A DNA stretch of 64,000 bases from Rhodoferax sp. (GCA_031291305.1 JARLJH010000056.1:29481-93480); one strand, 5' to 3'; counted from the stretch's first letter, positions 34,509-43,329 are shown. Notes: generated by a model from the letters alone, not told the origin. Made by a program: numbers and translations.

Positions 34509-35768
34509 TCAGGGCCGCTGCAGACGCTTTAGCAGCATGGTGCGAAACGCGTCAAAGGCTTTTTGCATGACGGCGGGTTTGTAGGGGAAAAGGTCGACCG
34601 GATCGGTGGCATGAATCCAGCCCCGGCTGTCGGCCTCAAACAGCAGCAAGCGGCCATCGCGGGTTTCGCTGCAATCAAGCACCACATAGTCCAGTCCGAG
34701 CCGACTGGCAATCGCCTGCAAGACCGGCTGGTGCCGCTGGGCAAAATCGGCGTCAAAACTGGCCATGGCGCTGGCCTCTTCGGCGCGCTTGTCCGCATCC
34801 AGCGCCATACCGGCTGATCGGTAATGCACCATCCAATGCTCCGAGACCGCCAGATGACACAAGTAGGGTTGGCCGTCGATCAGCGCGATTCTTGATTTTC
34901 GGTAGCGACCATCGTTGCTGCGGTAGTCCACAAAGTCAGCCACGTGGTAGTCCATATTGGAGTATAGGTCGAAAAAAGTTTCAAGCTCGGCGCGGCTGTC
35001 CACCTTTACCAGGCCATTCCCCCCTTGGGTGTCCACGGGCCGGATGGTGAACGGCAAGGCTGCCTGGCGCGCCTGCTCGCGGCTTAACCTGCGGGTAGCG
35101 GGCACCAGCAGTCCGGGGATGTCGTTCAGCAGTTCATAGACGGTATCGCGCGCGCAATGCCGAATCAGATGCGGCGGGTTCAACACGGGGCGCGGCCAGT
35201 CGACCAGCCGGGCGTCCAGGTAGGCAAGTTGCGGAGCGTTCTTGTCAGACTCGCCGATGGCGACGATGAGCAAGTCGTGCTCAGGCAGGGTTTGCGGCAG
35301 CGCCTGGCCGGGCAGCAGGTACAAAAGGTCGAGTTGGATGTCGCTGTTGTCAATGACAAACTCAAAGCCGGTGTTGTCCAGCATGTCGCCCGGGGCCATC
35401 AGCGCCAGCAGGCGAATCGTGGGCTGATCGGGCCCAGCCATCCGGTACAACACGCGCTGCGTCAGCGCCTTGGCCTGCATGTCCAAGGCAAAGTCGCGCT
35501 GGTCCAGCGCCGTCAGCACATGAAACATCTGCATGCAGGTATGGGCCAGATCGGGGCTGGCGTGGGCTTGCACAATCAGCTCTTTCAACTCGGTGGTCCG
35601 AATGCGAATGAGCTTGGCCAAGCCCAGGATCGGCGGCGAATCAATGAGAGCGAAACGCAACTGTGTGTCTGCTAGCGGGGGAGGCAAAGACTTCATGGCA
35701 GCCATTGTCCGGGAAGACTTTTCCGACAAACTGAACTTGTGCGGTGTTGCAAATCCAGGTGATGCCAT
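34509..35768 (-). CDS. ATP-grasp-like protein of unknown function at the end of set 2
   Basis: A 419-residue soluble protein. Its first half has helical segments resembling TPR-type repeats (HASPDLAHTCMQMFHVLTA), and its second half resembles RimK-type ATP-grasp enzymes: VDTQGGNGLVKVDSRAEL as a grasp loop, and LGLDYVVLDCSETRDGRLLL then FEADSRGWIHATDP as the metal/ATP-binding strands (D-x-E-N replaced by FEADSRG). The reaction is unknown. The ATG is ten bases after the stop of the NuoB-like gene on the same strand, so it appears to be the last gene of the set 2 operon. An internal start at 35705 is an alternative. A cytoplasmic peptide or amino-acid ligase or a modification enzyme for the complex are both possible. 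Confidence 0.62.
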   Translation of the reverse strand: MASPGFATPHKFSLSEKSSRTMAAMKSLPPPLADTQLRFALIDSPPILGLAKLIRIRTTELKELIVQAHASPDLAHTCMQMFHVLTALDQRDFALDMQAKALTQRVLYRMAGPDQPTIRLLALMAPGDMLDNTGFEFVIDNSDIQLDLLYLLPGQALPQTLPEHDLLIVAIGESDKNAPQLAYLDARLVDWPRPVLNPPHLIRHCARDTVYELLNDIPGLLVPATRRLSREQARQAALPFTIRPVDTQGGNGLVKVDSRAELETFFDLYSNMDYHVADFVDYRSNDGRYRKSRIALIDGQPYLCHLAVSEHWMVHYRSAGMALDADKRAEEASAMASFDADFAQRHQPVLQAIASRLGLDYVVLDCSETRDGRLLLFEADSRGWIHATDPVDLFPYKPAVMQKAFDAFRTMLLKRLQRP

Positions 35769-35778
35769 CAGCCAAAAA

Positions 35779-36297
35779 CTACTGAATCCTCCGCCGCACC
35801 GCCATCAGGATGCCGCGCAAAATTTCCACCGGCTCGGGCGGGCAGCCTGGCACGGTGACATCCACCGGGATGACGTTGGCCACGCGGCCACAGGTGGCAT
35901 AGCTCTCGCCAAAGATGCCGCCGTCGCAAGCGCAGTCACCGACGGCGACCACCAGTTTGGGCTCAGGCGTGGCCTCATAGGTGCGCTTGAGTGCCATCTC
36001 CATGTTGCGTGACACCGGGCCGGTCACCAGCAGCAGATCGGCATGGCGCGGGCTGGCGACAAACTTGATGCCCAGACCTTCGAGGTTGTAGTAGGGGTTG
36101 CCCAAGGCGTTGATTTCAAGTTCGCAGCCGTTACACGAGCCCGCGTCGACCTCGCGGATGCTCAGAGCATCTCCTAAAATAGATAGCAGCTCAGCCTGAA
36201 TACGCGAGGCCTCAGCCTGTTTTTCCTCACCAATATCGGGCGCAGGCTCGGTAGCGATGCCGACCCGGGCGATTTGACGGACGACTTTCCAGATCAT
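35779..36297 (-). CDS. HyfI/NuoB-like small subunit without ferredoxin domain, set 2
   Basis: A 172-residue protein beginning MIWKVVRQIARVGIATEPAP. The 4Fe-4S ligands of the NuoB family are present: AGSCNGCELEINAL (Cys 55, 58), GDCACDGG, and PGCPPEP. Residues 25-41 (EKQAEASRIQAELLSIL) are encoded by a degenerate copy of the interspersed repeat. It carries the last cluster before the large subunit. Unlike set 1 it has no fused ferredoxin and none is encoded nearby. Gene order is large subunit, this gene, then the ATP-grasp-like gene. Confidence 0.85.
   Translation of the reverse strand: MIWKVVRQIARVGIATEPAPDIGEEKQAEASRIQAELLSILGDALSIREVDAGSCNGCELEINALGNPYYNLEGLGIKFVASPRHADLLLVTGPVSRNMEMALKRTYEATPEPKLVVAVGDCACDGGIFGESYATCGRVANVIPVDVTVPGCPPEPVEILRGILMAVRRRIQ
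36177..36224. repeat. degenerate interspersed repeat inside the set 2 small subunit gene
   Basis: AAAATAGATAGCAGCTCAGC, then GAGGCCTCAGCC, resembles the family end to end, but is less conserved than other copies. It is in frame with the NuoB-like gene. Confidence 0.4.
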
Positions 36298-36307
36298 GAT
36301 GCCGTTC

Positions 36308-37894
36308 TCATAGGTCTTGCCCCGAATAGCTCAGGTTGAACGACTTGTTGATGAGCGGAAAGTCGGCCACGATGTCTTTCATGACGGCGTGCTCCAGCAC
36401 CGGCCAGTTTTGCCAGGACGGGTCGTGCAGGTGGCAGCGCTCGATGCGGTGGCCCTGTTCAGCCCCGGCGAGTTCCAGCGCCACCATGATTTCACCGCGC
36501 CAACCCTCGACCCAGCCAACGCCTCTGGTGGGCTGCTCGGGCAACATCACCTCGCTGCGCACCTCGCCCTCGGGCATTTCGTTGAGGATGCGTTCGATCA
36601 GGCGGATGGACTCGAACACCTCCTGAAAGCGCACTGACGCGCGGGCGCCCACGTCGCCTCGCACATGGCGGGCCATGACCACCCGCAACTTGTCGTAGGG
36701 CGTGAAGGGGTGGTCGCAGCGCAGGTCTCGGCTCTGCGAGCTAGCGCGCCCGGCCAGGCCGGTCATGCCGAGTTGCGCCGCCAGCGCAGACCTCACCCGC
36801 CCGGTGATCAAGAAGCGGTCTTGCAGCCCGGCATGCGACTCGAACACGTCAAACAGTTTGCGCACGTCGGGCGCCAGCACATGGCAGCGCGCCCTCAGTT
36901 GATCCCGCCCAGCAGGGTCGATGTCGCGCTGGACGCCGCCGGGCACGATGCTGTCCATCATCAGTCGATGACCAAAGGCCGCCTTGCAGGCGCGCAGCCA
37001 GTCCTCGCGCAGCCTGGAGAATTGCGCCAGGGCAAACGCAAAGGCCACGTCGTTGCCCAGCGCGCCCAAATCATTCAAATGGTTGGCAACCCGCTCGCAT
37101 TCCAGCATCAGCGCGCGCAGCCAGGCCGCACGCGGCGGGATGCGAGTGCCACAGGCTGACTCCAGCGCCATGCAGTAGCCCCATGCGTAAGCCACCGTCG
37201 AGTCGCCCGACACGCGCCCGGCCAGGCGGTGTGCTTGCAGCGGCACCATCTGCGTCATGCGCTGCTCGATGCCTTTGTGGGTGTAGCCCAGGCGCTCTTC
37301 GAGGCGCAAAATCTTCTCACCCACCACCGAAAACCGGAAGTGCCCCGGTTCGATGATGCCGGCGTGCACCGGGCCGACGGCGATCTCATGCGCGCCATCA
37401 CCTTCCACGCGTACAAACGGGTAGTCGATCAAGACACCCGGCACGGGTTCAGGCAAGGCTTGCGGGTCTTGCAGCAGTGGGAAGTGGTCTGCCGCCCAGG
37501 CGCCATGGTTGAACCAGGGGCGGGTATCACGCGCGCCCTCGGCGTGCACACCTGACAACTCGGCGGCGGCGCGCTGCATGCGGCTGACGCACGGGAACGC
37601 CGCCGACAGATCGGGATAGCCCGCACGCCCATCGTGGCTGGTCAGCGGCAGCGCCAACCAAAACAACCCATCCGGCGTGACATATGCAACAAATATGGCT
37701 GTAGCCCTCGTTCCACCTTGACTTATAGCTATATCTTCAATAGCTTTTCCAGCCCACAGTGCCACCAGCCGTCCACCGGCATCACGCACCGCTGTGGCAG
37801 CGGTTTGCCACTGCTCAGCATTAACCTGCCCGTACCACACCGGCACCAGCGCAGGCAAGGCGGCAAACTCGACATCCAGACCCGTGATCTTCAT
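36308..37894 (-). CDS. HyfG/NuoCD-like large subunit without NiFe ligands, set 2
   Basis: A 528-residue protein with a NuoC-like N-terminal and a NuoD-like C-terminal part. GPVHAGIIEPGHFRF is intact (~174-188), but the Ni-binding RxCGxC is replaced by RVSGDS at 227-232 and the C-terminal DFPLINKSFNLSYSGQDL has no cysteine. The C-termini of the two large subunits are clearly related, so both share an origin after NiFe loss. Residues 50-67 (KAIEDIAISQGGTRATAI) are encoded by a repeat copy and look like an insertion compared with the family. The nearest soluble partner is the NuoB-like subunit 10 bases downstream. Confidence 0.86.
   Translation of the reverse strand: MKITGLDVEFAALPALVPVWYGQVNAEQWQTAATAVRDAGGRLVALWAGKAIEDIAISQGGTRATAIFVAYVTPDGLFWLALPLTSHDGRAGYPDLSAAFPCVSRMQRAAAELSGVHAEGARDTRPWFNHGAWAADHFPLLQDPQALPEPVPGVLIDYPFVRVEGDGAHEIAVGPVHAGIIEPGHFRFSVVGEKILRLEERLGYTHKGIEQRMTQMVPLQAHRLAGRVSGDSTVAYAWGYCMALESACGTRIPPRAAWLRALMLECERVANHLNDLGALGNDVAFAFALAQFSRLREDWLRACKAAFGHRLMMDSIVPGGVQRDIDPAGRDQLRARCHVLAPDVRKLFDVFESHAGLQDRFLITGRVRSALAAQLGMTGLAGRASSQSRDLRCDHPFTPYDKLRVVMARHVRGDVGARASVRFQEVFESIRLIERILNEMPEGEVRSEVMLPEQPTRGVGWVEGWRGEIMVALELAGAEQGHRIERCHLHDPSWQNWPVLEHAVMKDIVADFPLINKSFNLSYSGQDL
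37696..37745. repeat. interspersed repeat, copy 7, in frame in the set 2 large subunit
   Basis: GGCTGTAGCCCTCGTTCCAC, then CTTGACTTATAGCTATATCT and TCAATAGC. Family boxes are clear. It codes for residues 50-67 on the minus strand. Confidence 0.65.
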
Positions 37895-37898
37895 TGAC

Positions 37899-39353
37899 TC
37901 AGCCTCCCAACATACGGGCTGCAGCCACGTACCAGCCGTTCAGGTACGGCGGAATGTATAGGCCCAGCGCCAAGCCTAGCGCCAGATGCACAAACACCGG
38001 AATCAGCGCGGGCGGGTGTGCCAGCGCTTTGAGGGTGGTGTCGCCAAACACCATGGGCAGCACGCGCACCAGCATCGACGCAAACGCCACGCCTAGCGCC
38101 AAAAAGAGGAACGGCGTGGCCCAGGCTTGCTCGCGCATGGCGGTGGTCAGAATCAAAAACTCGCTGGCAAACACGCCAAAGGGTGGCATGCCCGCAATCG
38201 CCATCACGCCCAGCATCATGCCCCAGCCGACGGTGGGGTTGATCTTGATCAGCCCGCGAATCTCGCTCATCACCTGTGTGCCAGCCTTTTGCGTGGCGTG
38301 CCCGACGGTAAAGAAGATGGCGGATTTGACCAGCGAATGCACCGTCATGTGCAACAGCCCGGCGAAACTGGCAATCGGACCACCCATGCCAAACGCAAAG
38401 GTGATCAAGCCCATGTGCTCGATGCTGGAGTACGAAAACATGCGTTTGACATCTTTTTGCCGCGACAGAAAAAACGCCGCCACAACCACCGACAGCAAGC
38501 CAAAACCCATCATCAGTTGCCCGGCCATCTGGGTGCCCAAAGCGCCATCGGTGAGCACTTTGCAACGCAGCACGGCGTACATGGCCACGTTCAACAGCAA
38601 GCCCGAGAGCACAGCCGACACCGGCGTCGGACCTTCGGCATGGGCGTCTGGCAGCCAGCTGTGCAGTGGCACTAGGCCGATCTTGGTGCCATAACCGATC
38701 AGCAAGAAAACAAACGCCAGCGACATGATGGTCGGATCAAGCTGCCCCTTGATGTCGGCCAGATTGCTCCACAGCAGCGTGGCGTGCTCCGAACCCAGCA
38801 CTTTGTCAGCAGCCATGTAAACCAGAATCGTGCCAAACAGCGCCTGAGCAATGCCAACGCCGCAGAGGATGAAGTATTTCCACGCGGCTTCCAGACTGGC
38901 CGGTGTGCGATAGACGCTGACCAGCAGCACGGTGGTCAGCGTGGCGGCTTCCATCGCCACCCAGATGATGCCCAGGTTATTGGTAGTCAGCCCCAGCAGC
39001 ATGGTGAAGCTGAACAACTGGTACATGCTGTGGTACAGACGCATACGCCGCGCCGTCATCTTGCCGTGGTCTTGCTCCACGCGCATGTAGGGACGCGAGA
39101 AAATGGCCGTGGTCAGGCTGACAAAAGCGGTAAGCGTGACCAGAAACACGTTGAGCGGGTCAATATAAAACTGTTTGTCCCAGATGAACTGCGGCCCCTG
39201 GTCAATCACCTGTGCCGTCATCACGCAGGCTGCCAGAAACGTGCCGAGGCTAAACGCCACGTTCACATTACGCGCGTAAGCACGATGCCCAACCCCCGCC
39301 AGCGCCAAGCCACCAAGCAATGGAATTCCAAGGAGACACAGCAGGATGTCCAT
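37899..39353 (-). CDS. HyfF/NuoN-like antiporter-type subunit, set 2
   Basis: A 484-residue membrane protein. Ion-path residues are mostly present: the Glu in IWVAMEAATLTTVLL, the Lys in GYGTKIGLVPLHSWLPDAHA, and HSLVKSAIFFTVG. The position that is Lys or His in other members is Asn in SGLLLNVAMYAVLR, as in NuoN-like proteins. Four bases separate it from the large subunit. With the HyfB-type subunit it forms the second ion-translocating module of set 2. Confidence 0.87.
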   Translation of the reverse strand: MDILLCLLGIPLLGGLALAGVGHRAYARNVNVAFSLGTFLAACVMTAQVIDQGPQFIWDKQFYIDPLNVFLVTLTAFVSLTTAIFSRPYMRVEQDHGKMTARRMRLYHSMYQLFSFTMLLGLTTNNLGIIWVAMEAATLTTVLLVSVYRTPASLEAAWKYFILCGVGIAQALFGTILVYMAADKVLGSEHATLLWSNLADIKGQLDPTIMSLAFVFLLIGYGTKIGLVPLHSWLPDAHAEGPTPVSAVLSGLLLNVAMYAVLRCKVLTDGALGTQMAGQLMMGFGLLSVVVAAFFLSRQKDVKRMFSYSSIEHMGLITFAFGMGGPIASFAGLLHMTVHSLVKSAIFFTVGHATQKAGTQVMSEIRGLIKINPTVGWGMMLGVMAIAGMPPFGVFASEFLILTTAMREQAWATPFLFLALGVAFASMLVRVLPMVFGDTTLKALAHPPALIPVFVHLALGLALGLYIPPYLNGWYVAAARMLGG

Positions 39354-39356
39354 TAG

Positions 39357-40016
39357 TTACTCATCCTTGAGCGTCTCCAGGTTGTGGATGTCCAGACTGT
39401 CGAACTTCTCGCGAATCTGGAACATGAACACGCCCAGAATCAGCACGCCCACCAGCACGTCCAGCGCGATGCCAAATTCCACAATCATCGGCATGCCACT
39501 GGTCACCGTCGTTGCGGCAAACAGCAAGCCGTTTTCCATCGACAGAAAACCAATCACCTGCGGCACCGCCTTGGAGCGGGTGATCATCATCATGAACGAC
39601 AGCAGCACGCAGGCCAGCGCAATCCCCAAGGCACCGCCCGCCACCGAATGTGACAAGCGAGAAATCGGCAATGCCAGGCTGAAGGCAAAAATCACCAGCC
39701 CAATGCCCACCAGCATGGTGGTCGGGATGTTGATCAGGGTTTCCACATCCCAGCGCACATTGAGCTTGCGAATAATGCGGTGCAGCATCCAAGGGATGAA
39801 AATAACCTTGAGCAGCAGCGTCAGCGCGCCCGAGATATACAGGTCAGGCTGGTTGGTGACATAACCCAGCAAGAACGACGCGGCCACCAACGCCGCGCCC
39901 TGAATCATGAACAGATTGATCAGAGACACAATGCGCCGCTGCGAGATCATGGCAAAGGACAGCAACAGGATCAGTGTCGCAAACAGGTTGATCAACTGGG
40001 GCACGTACTGGATCAT
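39357..40016 (-). CDS. HyfE-like membrane subunit, set 2
   Basis: A 219-residue membrane protein with seven hydrophobic segments. HyfE features are seen: RRIVSLINLFMIQGAALV, SLALPISRLSHSVAGGALGI, and MENGLLFAATTVTSGMPMIVEFG with the conserved Glu, then DVLVGVLILG. It is longer and better preserved than its set 1 counterpart at the N-terminus. Its start overlaps the stop of the NuoH-like gene by ATGA. Confidence 0.83.
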   Translation of the reverse strand: MIQYVPQLINLFATLILLLSFAMISQRRIVSLINLFMIQGAALVAASFLLGYVTNQPDLYISGALTLLLKVIFIPWMLHRIIRKLNVRWDVETLINIPTTMLVGIGLVIFAFSLALPISRLSHSVAGGALGIALACVLLSFMMMITRSKAVPQVIGFLSMENGLLFAATTVTSGMPMIVEFGIALDVLVGVLILGVFMFQIREKFDSLDIHNLETLKDE

Positions 40017-40963
40017 TTGTTCCCCAGCAGCACGTTCACCAGCAGGCCAATCACCCCCAGCAGGAAAGCCGTGCCCAAAAATTCAGGCACGCGAAAAATC
40101 CGCATCTTGGCGCTGGCGGTCTCAATCATGGCCAGAAGCATGCCGCCCACCGCCAGCTTGAACACCAGCACCGGCAAGGCCAACAGCAAGGCCAGCGGCG
40201 CATCGGCCTCGGCCACACCCCAGGGGAAAAACAGCGCCAGCCCAGCACAGGAATAGGCAAACAGCTTGAGGCTGGCGGCCCATTCCATCAGCGCCAGGTG
40301 GCGCGCCGAGTACTCCAGGATCAGCGCTTCATGGATCATGGTGAGCTCAAGGTGCGTGTCGGGGTTGTCCACCGGCACGCGGGCGTTTTCCGCCAAGGAC
40401 ACCATGGTGAAGGCCACGCCAGCCAGCAGCATGCTGGGGTAAATGGCCAGATCGCGGTGCGCCAGCGTCTCCACAATGGTTGTCAGCGAGGTAGAGCCGG
40501 TGATCATCGAGGCGCAGAAGAACACCATCAGCAGCGCCGGCTCGGCCAAAAATCCCACCAGCATTTCACGGCGAGCGCCCATGGAACCAAAAGCGGTGCC
40601 CACATCCATGGCCGCCAGCGAGATGAAGACGCGAGCCAGGGCAAACAGGCCCACCAGCGCAATCGCATCGGCTGCCGGGGACAGCGGCAGATCAGTGGAC
40701 AGCGTCGGGATGATGGCACTGGCCAGCAACATGCAACCAAACACCACATAGGGCGAAAACCGGTACAGCGAGGAGGCGTGCTCGGCCATCAGCGACTCTT
40801 TGTTGAACAGCTTGTGCAACATGCGGTAGGGTTGCAGCAGGCCCGGCGCCGACTTGTTTTGCAGCCAGTGTCGCCATTGGTTGACCCAGCCAGTCAACAA
40901 GGGTGCCAACACCAATGCCGTCAGCAAGGCCAGCAGTTGCGAGAAAACGCCCAGCGCGCTCAT
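40013..40963 (-). CDS. HyfC/NuoH-like membrane subunit, set 2
   Basis: A 316-residue membrane protein. The loops are those of the NuoH/HycD family: NKSAPGLLQPYRMLHKLFNK near residue 35 (where set 1 has GRKGPGLFQ), AMDVGTAFGSMGARREM, and ENARVPVDNPDTHLELTMIH near residue 195. The start at ATG overlaps the HyfB-type stop by four bases; longer in-frame extensions are not family-like. It anchors the peripheral subunits. Confidence 0.89.
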   Translation of the reverse strand: MSALGVFSQLLALLTALVLAPLLTGWVNQWRHWLQNKSAPGLLQPYRMLHKLFNKESLMAEHASSLYRFSPYVVFGCMLLASAIIPTLSTDLPLSPAADAIALVGLFALARVFISLAAMDVGTAFGSMGARREMLVGFLAEPALLMVFFCASMITGSTSLTTIVETLAHRDLAIYPSMLLAGVAFTMVSLAENARVPVDNPDTHLELTMIHEALILEYSARHLALMEWAASLKLFAYSCAGLALFFPWGVAEADAPLALLLALPVLVFKLAVGGMLLAMIETASAKMRIFRVPEFLGTAFLLGVIGLLVNVLLGNK

Positions 40964-42984
40964 CGCTTCACCACCAGCAAGACCACGATCAGGGTGACAA
41001 AGCTGTACATCAGGTACACCGCAATGCGCCCCTGCTGCAACAACCCGACGATTCTGGACACCCATTCAACCAGCCGCGCCACGGGCAGATACAACCAGTG
41101 CCACAGCGGGTCTTCCAGCTTGACGCCATAGGTGGGTTTCTCGTCAAAAGCGCTGGGCAACTGTCGCGTCACGCGGAAAAACGCCTCGAAAATCTGCCGG
41201 ATCGGCTGACCAAAGCCTTCGGCAGTGTCTTGCATGCGCGCCGTTTGCCAAGGGTGACCGCAGTCCCATGGCGGCACACGCCGCAGACGCCCGTGGTAGA
41301 GGCGGCGCACCAGCACAAACGCCAAGCTAAAACTCAGCACTACTCCCAGCAGGAAAATCGCTGGCGCATAGCTGGCACGATCCACACTTACCGGCACCAG
41401 CAGCCAACTGCTGTCAGCCACCATGTGTGCCAGCCCGGCACCCACCAACCGTCGCGTCACCGGGTCCATCAGGGCGATCACCTGATTCGGAAACAAACCC
41501 AGCAAGACACAACCCATCACCAGCCACGTCATGCCCAGGCGATCCCAGCGCCCGCCATCATGTGCCTTGGCCAACTTTTCTTCGCGAGGCTGGCCCAGAA
41601 AAACCACCCCAAAGTACTTGACCATGGTGTAGCCCGACAGCGCGGCAATCAGGGCAATCAGGGCGGCCATTACCGGCACCAACATGTCCAAAAACGAGCT
41701 GGGCAAGCCGGTGGTGAACAAAAAGCTTTGCAACAGCAGCCATTCAGCCACAAAACCACCAAACGGTGGCAAGCCAGCACAGGCCAACACCCCGACCAGG
41801 GTCAGCCAGCCCACCCAAGGCATGGTGCGAATCAAGCCACCGAGCTTGCCCAGGCTGCGCTCACCCGTGGCATGCATCACCGCGCCGGTGCTACAGAACA
41901 GCAAGCTCTTGAAGAAGGCATGGCTCAGCATGTGGTACAGCGCCGCTGTCAACGCCAGGGCTGACAGCGCCTGCATGCCATAGCTGGAAAACAACAATGA
42001 CAAGCCCACCCCGGCGCACATCAGACCAATGTTTTCGATGCTGGAGTACGCCAGCAGGCGCTTCATCTCAACCTGGACGGTCGAAAACACCACACCAAAC
42101 AACGCCGTGGCCAAGCCTAGGCCCATCAGCATCACACCCCACCACCAAATGCGGGTTTGCAGCAGATCAAACCCCACCCGCAAGATGCCGTACAGCGCAA
42201 TCTTGAGCATGACGCCACTCATCAGCGCCGACACTGGCGAAGGCGCTGCCGGATGCGCCTCTGGCAGCCAGGCGTGCAAGGGCAGCAGGCCAGCTTTGGC
42301 ACCAAACCCGAACACCGCCAGACAGAAGGCCACCGAGGCCCAGAAAGAATCCAGATGTTGCGCTCGCATATTGGCAAAGGTGTAATCACCGGTGTTGGCC
42401 TGCAGCACACCAAAACACAGCAGAATGCCCAAAGCGCCGATGTGCGCGACCAACAGGTACAGGTAGCCGGCGTTGCGAATCTCGGGAATGCGGTGGTTGG
42501 ACAGCACCAGAAAGAAAGACGAGAACGCCATGGTTTCCCACATCACCATGAACACATAGGCATCGTCAGCCAGCACCACCATCGCCATGCTGGCCAGAAA
42601 CACGTGGTACTCCAGGCAAAGCAAACCGGGTGGTGTGCCCTCGCCCTGGCGGAAGTAACCGGCGGCAAAGGTGGACACCCCGGCCGACACGCCGCCAATC
42701 AGCAGCAGAAAGAAAGCCGACAGACTGTCCAGCCGCAGATGGAAAGGCAATTGCGGCAGCCCCAGGGGCAGCACCGCGACTTCCGGACTGGCAAATGCCG
42801 CGCTCAACGCCACCGCCATCAGGAGCACGGAAAATACCGCGCCCAAAGGAAACAGGACGGTGGCAACGATTCGGAACCGGCGCAACGCCGCAATACCTGC
42901 CAAGCCAATCAACAGCCAAGCGACCACAACCAGCAACACCCAATCCAGATGGATCCATGGGGTTGCAGGGTTCATGAGATTCAT
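40960..42984 (-). CDS. HyfB-type antiporter-like membrane subunit, set 2
   Basis: A 674-residue membrane protein of the NuoL/HyfB family. Present are the Glu in VMWETMAFSSFF, the Lys in FGAKAGLLPLHAWLPEAHPA, SGVMLKIALYGI, and HAFFKSLLFCSTGA. The C-terminal hydrophilic part (PPWDCGHPWQTARMQDTAEG) and a terminal helix are typical of HyfB. First gene of set 2. Two ATG candidates nine bases apart fit equally well. It is divergent from the DUF3460 gene. Confidence 0.88.
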   Translation of the reverse strand: MNLMNPATPWIHLDWVLLVVVAWLLIGLAGIAALRRFRIVATVLFPLGAVFSVLLMAVALSAAFASPEVAVLPLGLPQLPFHLRLDSLSAFFLLLIGGVSAGVSTFAAGYFRQGEGTPPGLLCLEYHVFLASMAMVVLADDAYVFMVMWETMAFSSFFLVLSNHRIPEIRNAGYLYLLVAHIGALGILLCFGVLQANTGDYTFANMRAQHLDSFWASVAFCLAVFGFGAKAGLLPLHAWLPEAHPAAPSPVSALMSGVMLKIALYGILRVGFDLLQTRIWWWGVMLMGLGLATALFGVVFSTVQVEMKRLLAYSSIENIGLMCAGVGLSLLFSSYGMQALSALALTAALYHMLSHAFFKSLLFCSTGAVMHATGERSLGKLGGLIRTMPWVGWLTLVGVLACAGLPPFGGFVAEWLLLQSFLFTTGLPSSFLDMLVPVMAALIALIAALSGYTMVKYFGVVFLGQPREEKLAKAHDGGRWDRLGMTWLVMGCVLLGLFPNQVIALMDPVTRRLVGAGLAHMVADSSWLLVPVSVDRASYAPAIFLLGVVLSFSLAFVLVRRLYHGRLRRVPPWDCGHPWQTARMQDTAEGFGQPIRQIFEAFFRVTRQLPSAFDEKPTYGVKLEDPLWHWLYLPVARLVEWVSRIVGLLQQGRIAVYLMYSFVTLIVVLLVVKR

Positions 42985-43113
42985 GGATTGGTATCAAAGT
43001 CGGACAAAGTCGATGCGAATATTACACCCTACCCCTCTGGCAGCGAGGCTGTGACTGAGCAGCGCAACATCACGCGGACGCAGAGCTAAAATGAGCCAAC
43101 GAGGCCCAACACC

Positions 43114-43320
43114 ATGAATCTTTTCTACCGTCCCCAATACAAATCCGAAATCACCCAGTTCATCACTGAACTGAAGGCCAAAAACCCGGCTATGGAAGAA
43201 GGCCAACGCCAGGGCCGCAGCTTGTTGTGGGACAAGGCCGTAGACCGAGACGCCATGAGCGAATTCCGTGCTGCCCGGGTGGCGCAGCAGCCTTACGTTT
43301 ATCAGATCACCGGGGAATAA
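43114..43320 (+). CDS. DUF3460 family small protein
   Basis: A 68-residue protein with the DUF3460 pattern: MNLFYRPQYKSEITQFITEL followed by EEGQRQGRSLLWDK and ARVAQQPYVYQI. This family is widespread in Burkholderiales and often next to scpA, as here. It has no assigned function. It is predicted soluble and mostly helical. It is divergent from the HyfB-type gene of set 2. Confidence 0.85.
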   Translation: MNLFYRPQYKSEITQFITELKAKNPAMEEGQRQGRSLLWDKAVDRDAMSEFRAARVAQQPYVYQITGE

Positions 43321-43329
43321 GGCGATTTA

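Noticed and set aside
22525-43000. Search for hydrogenase maturation (hyp) genes, formate dehydrogenase or carbon monoxide dehydrogenase near the two complexes.
   Set aside because: None is present in the window, in line with a non-hydrogenase function.
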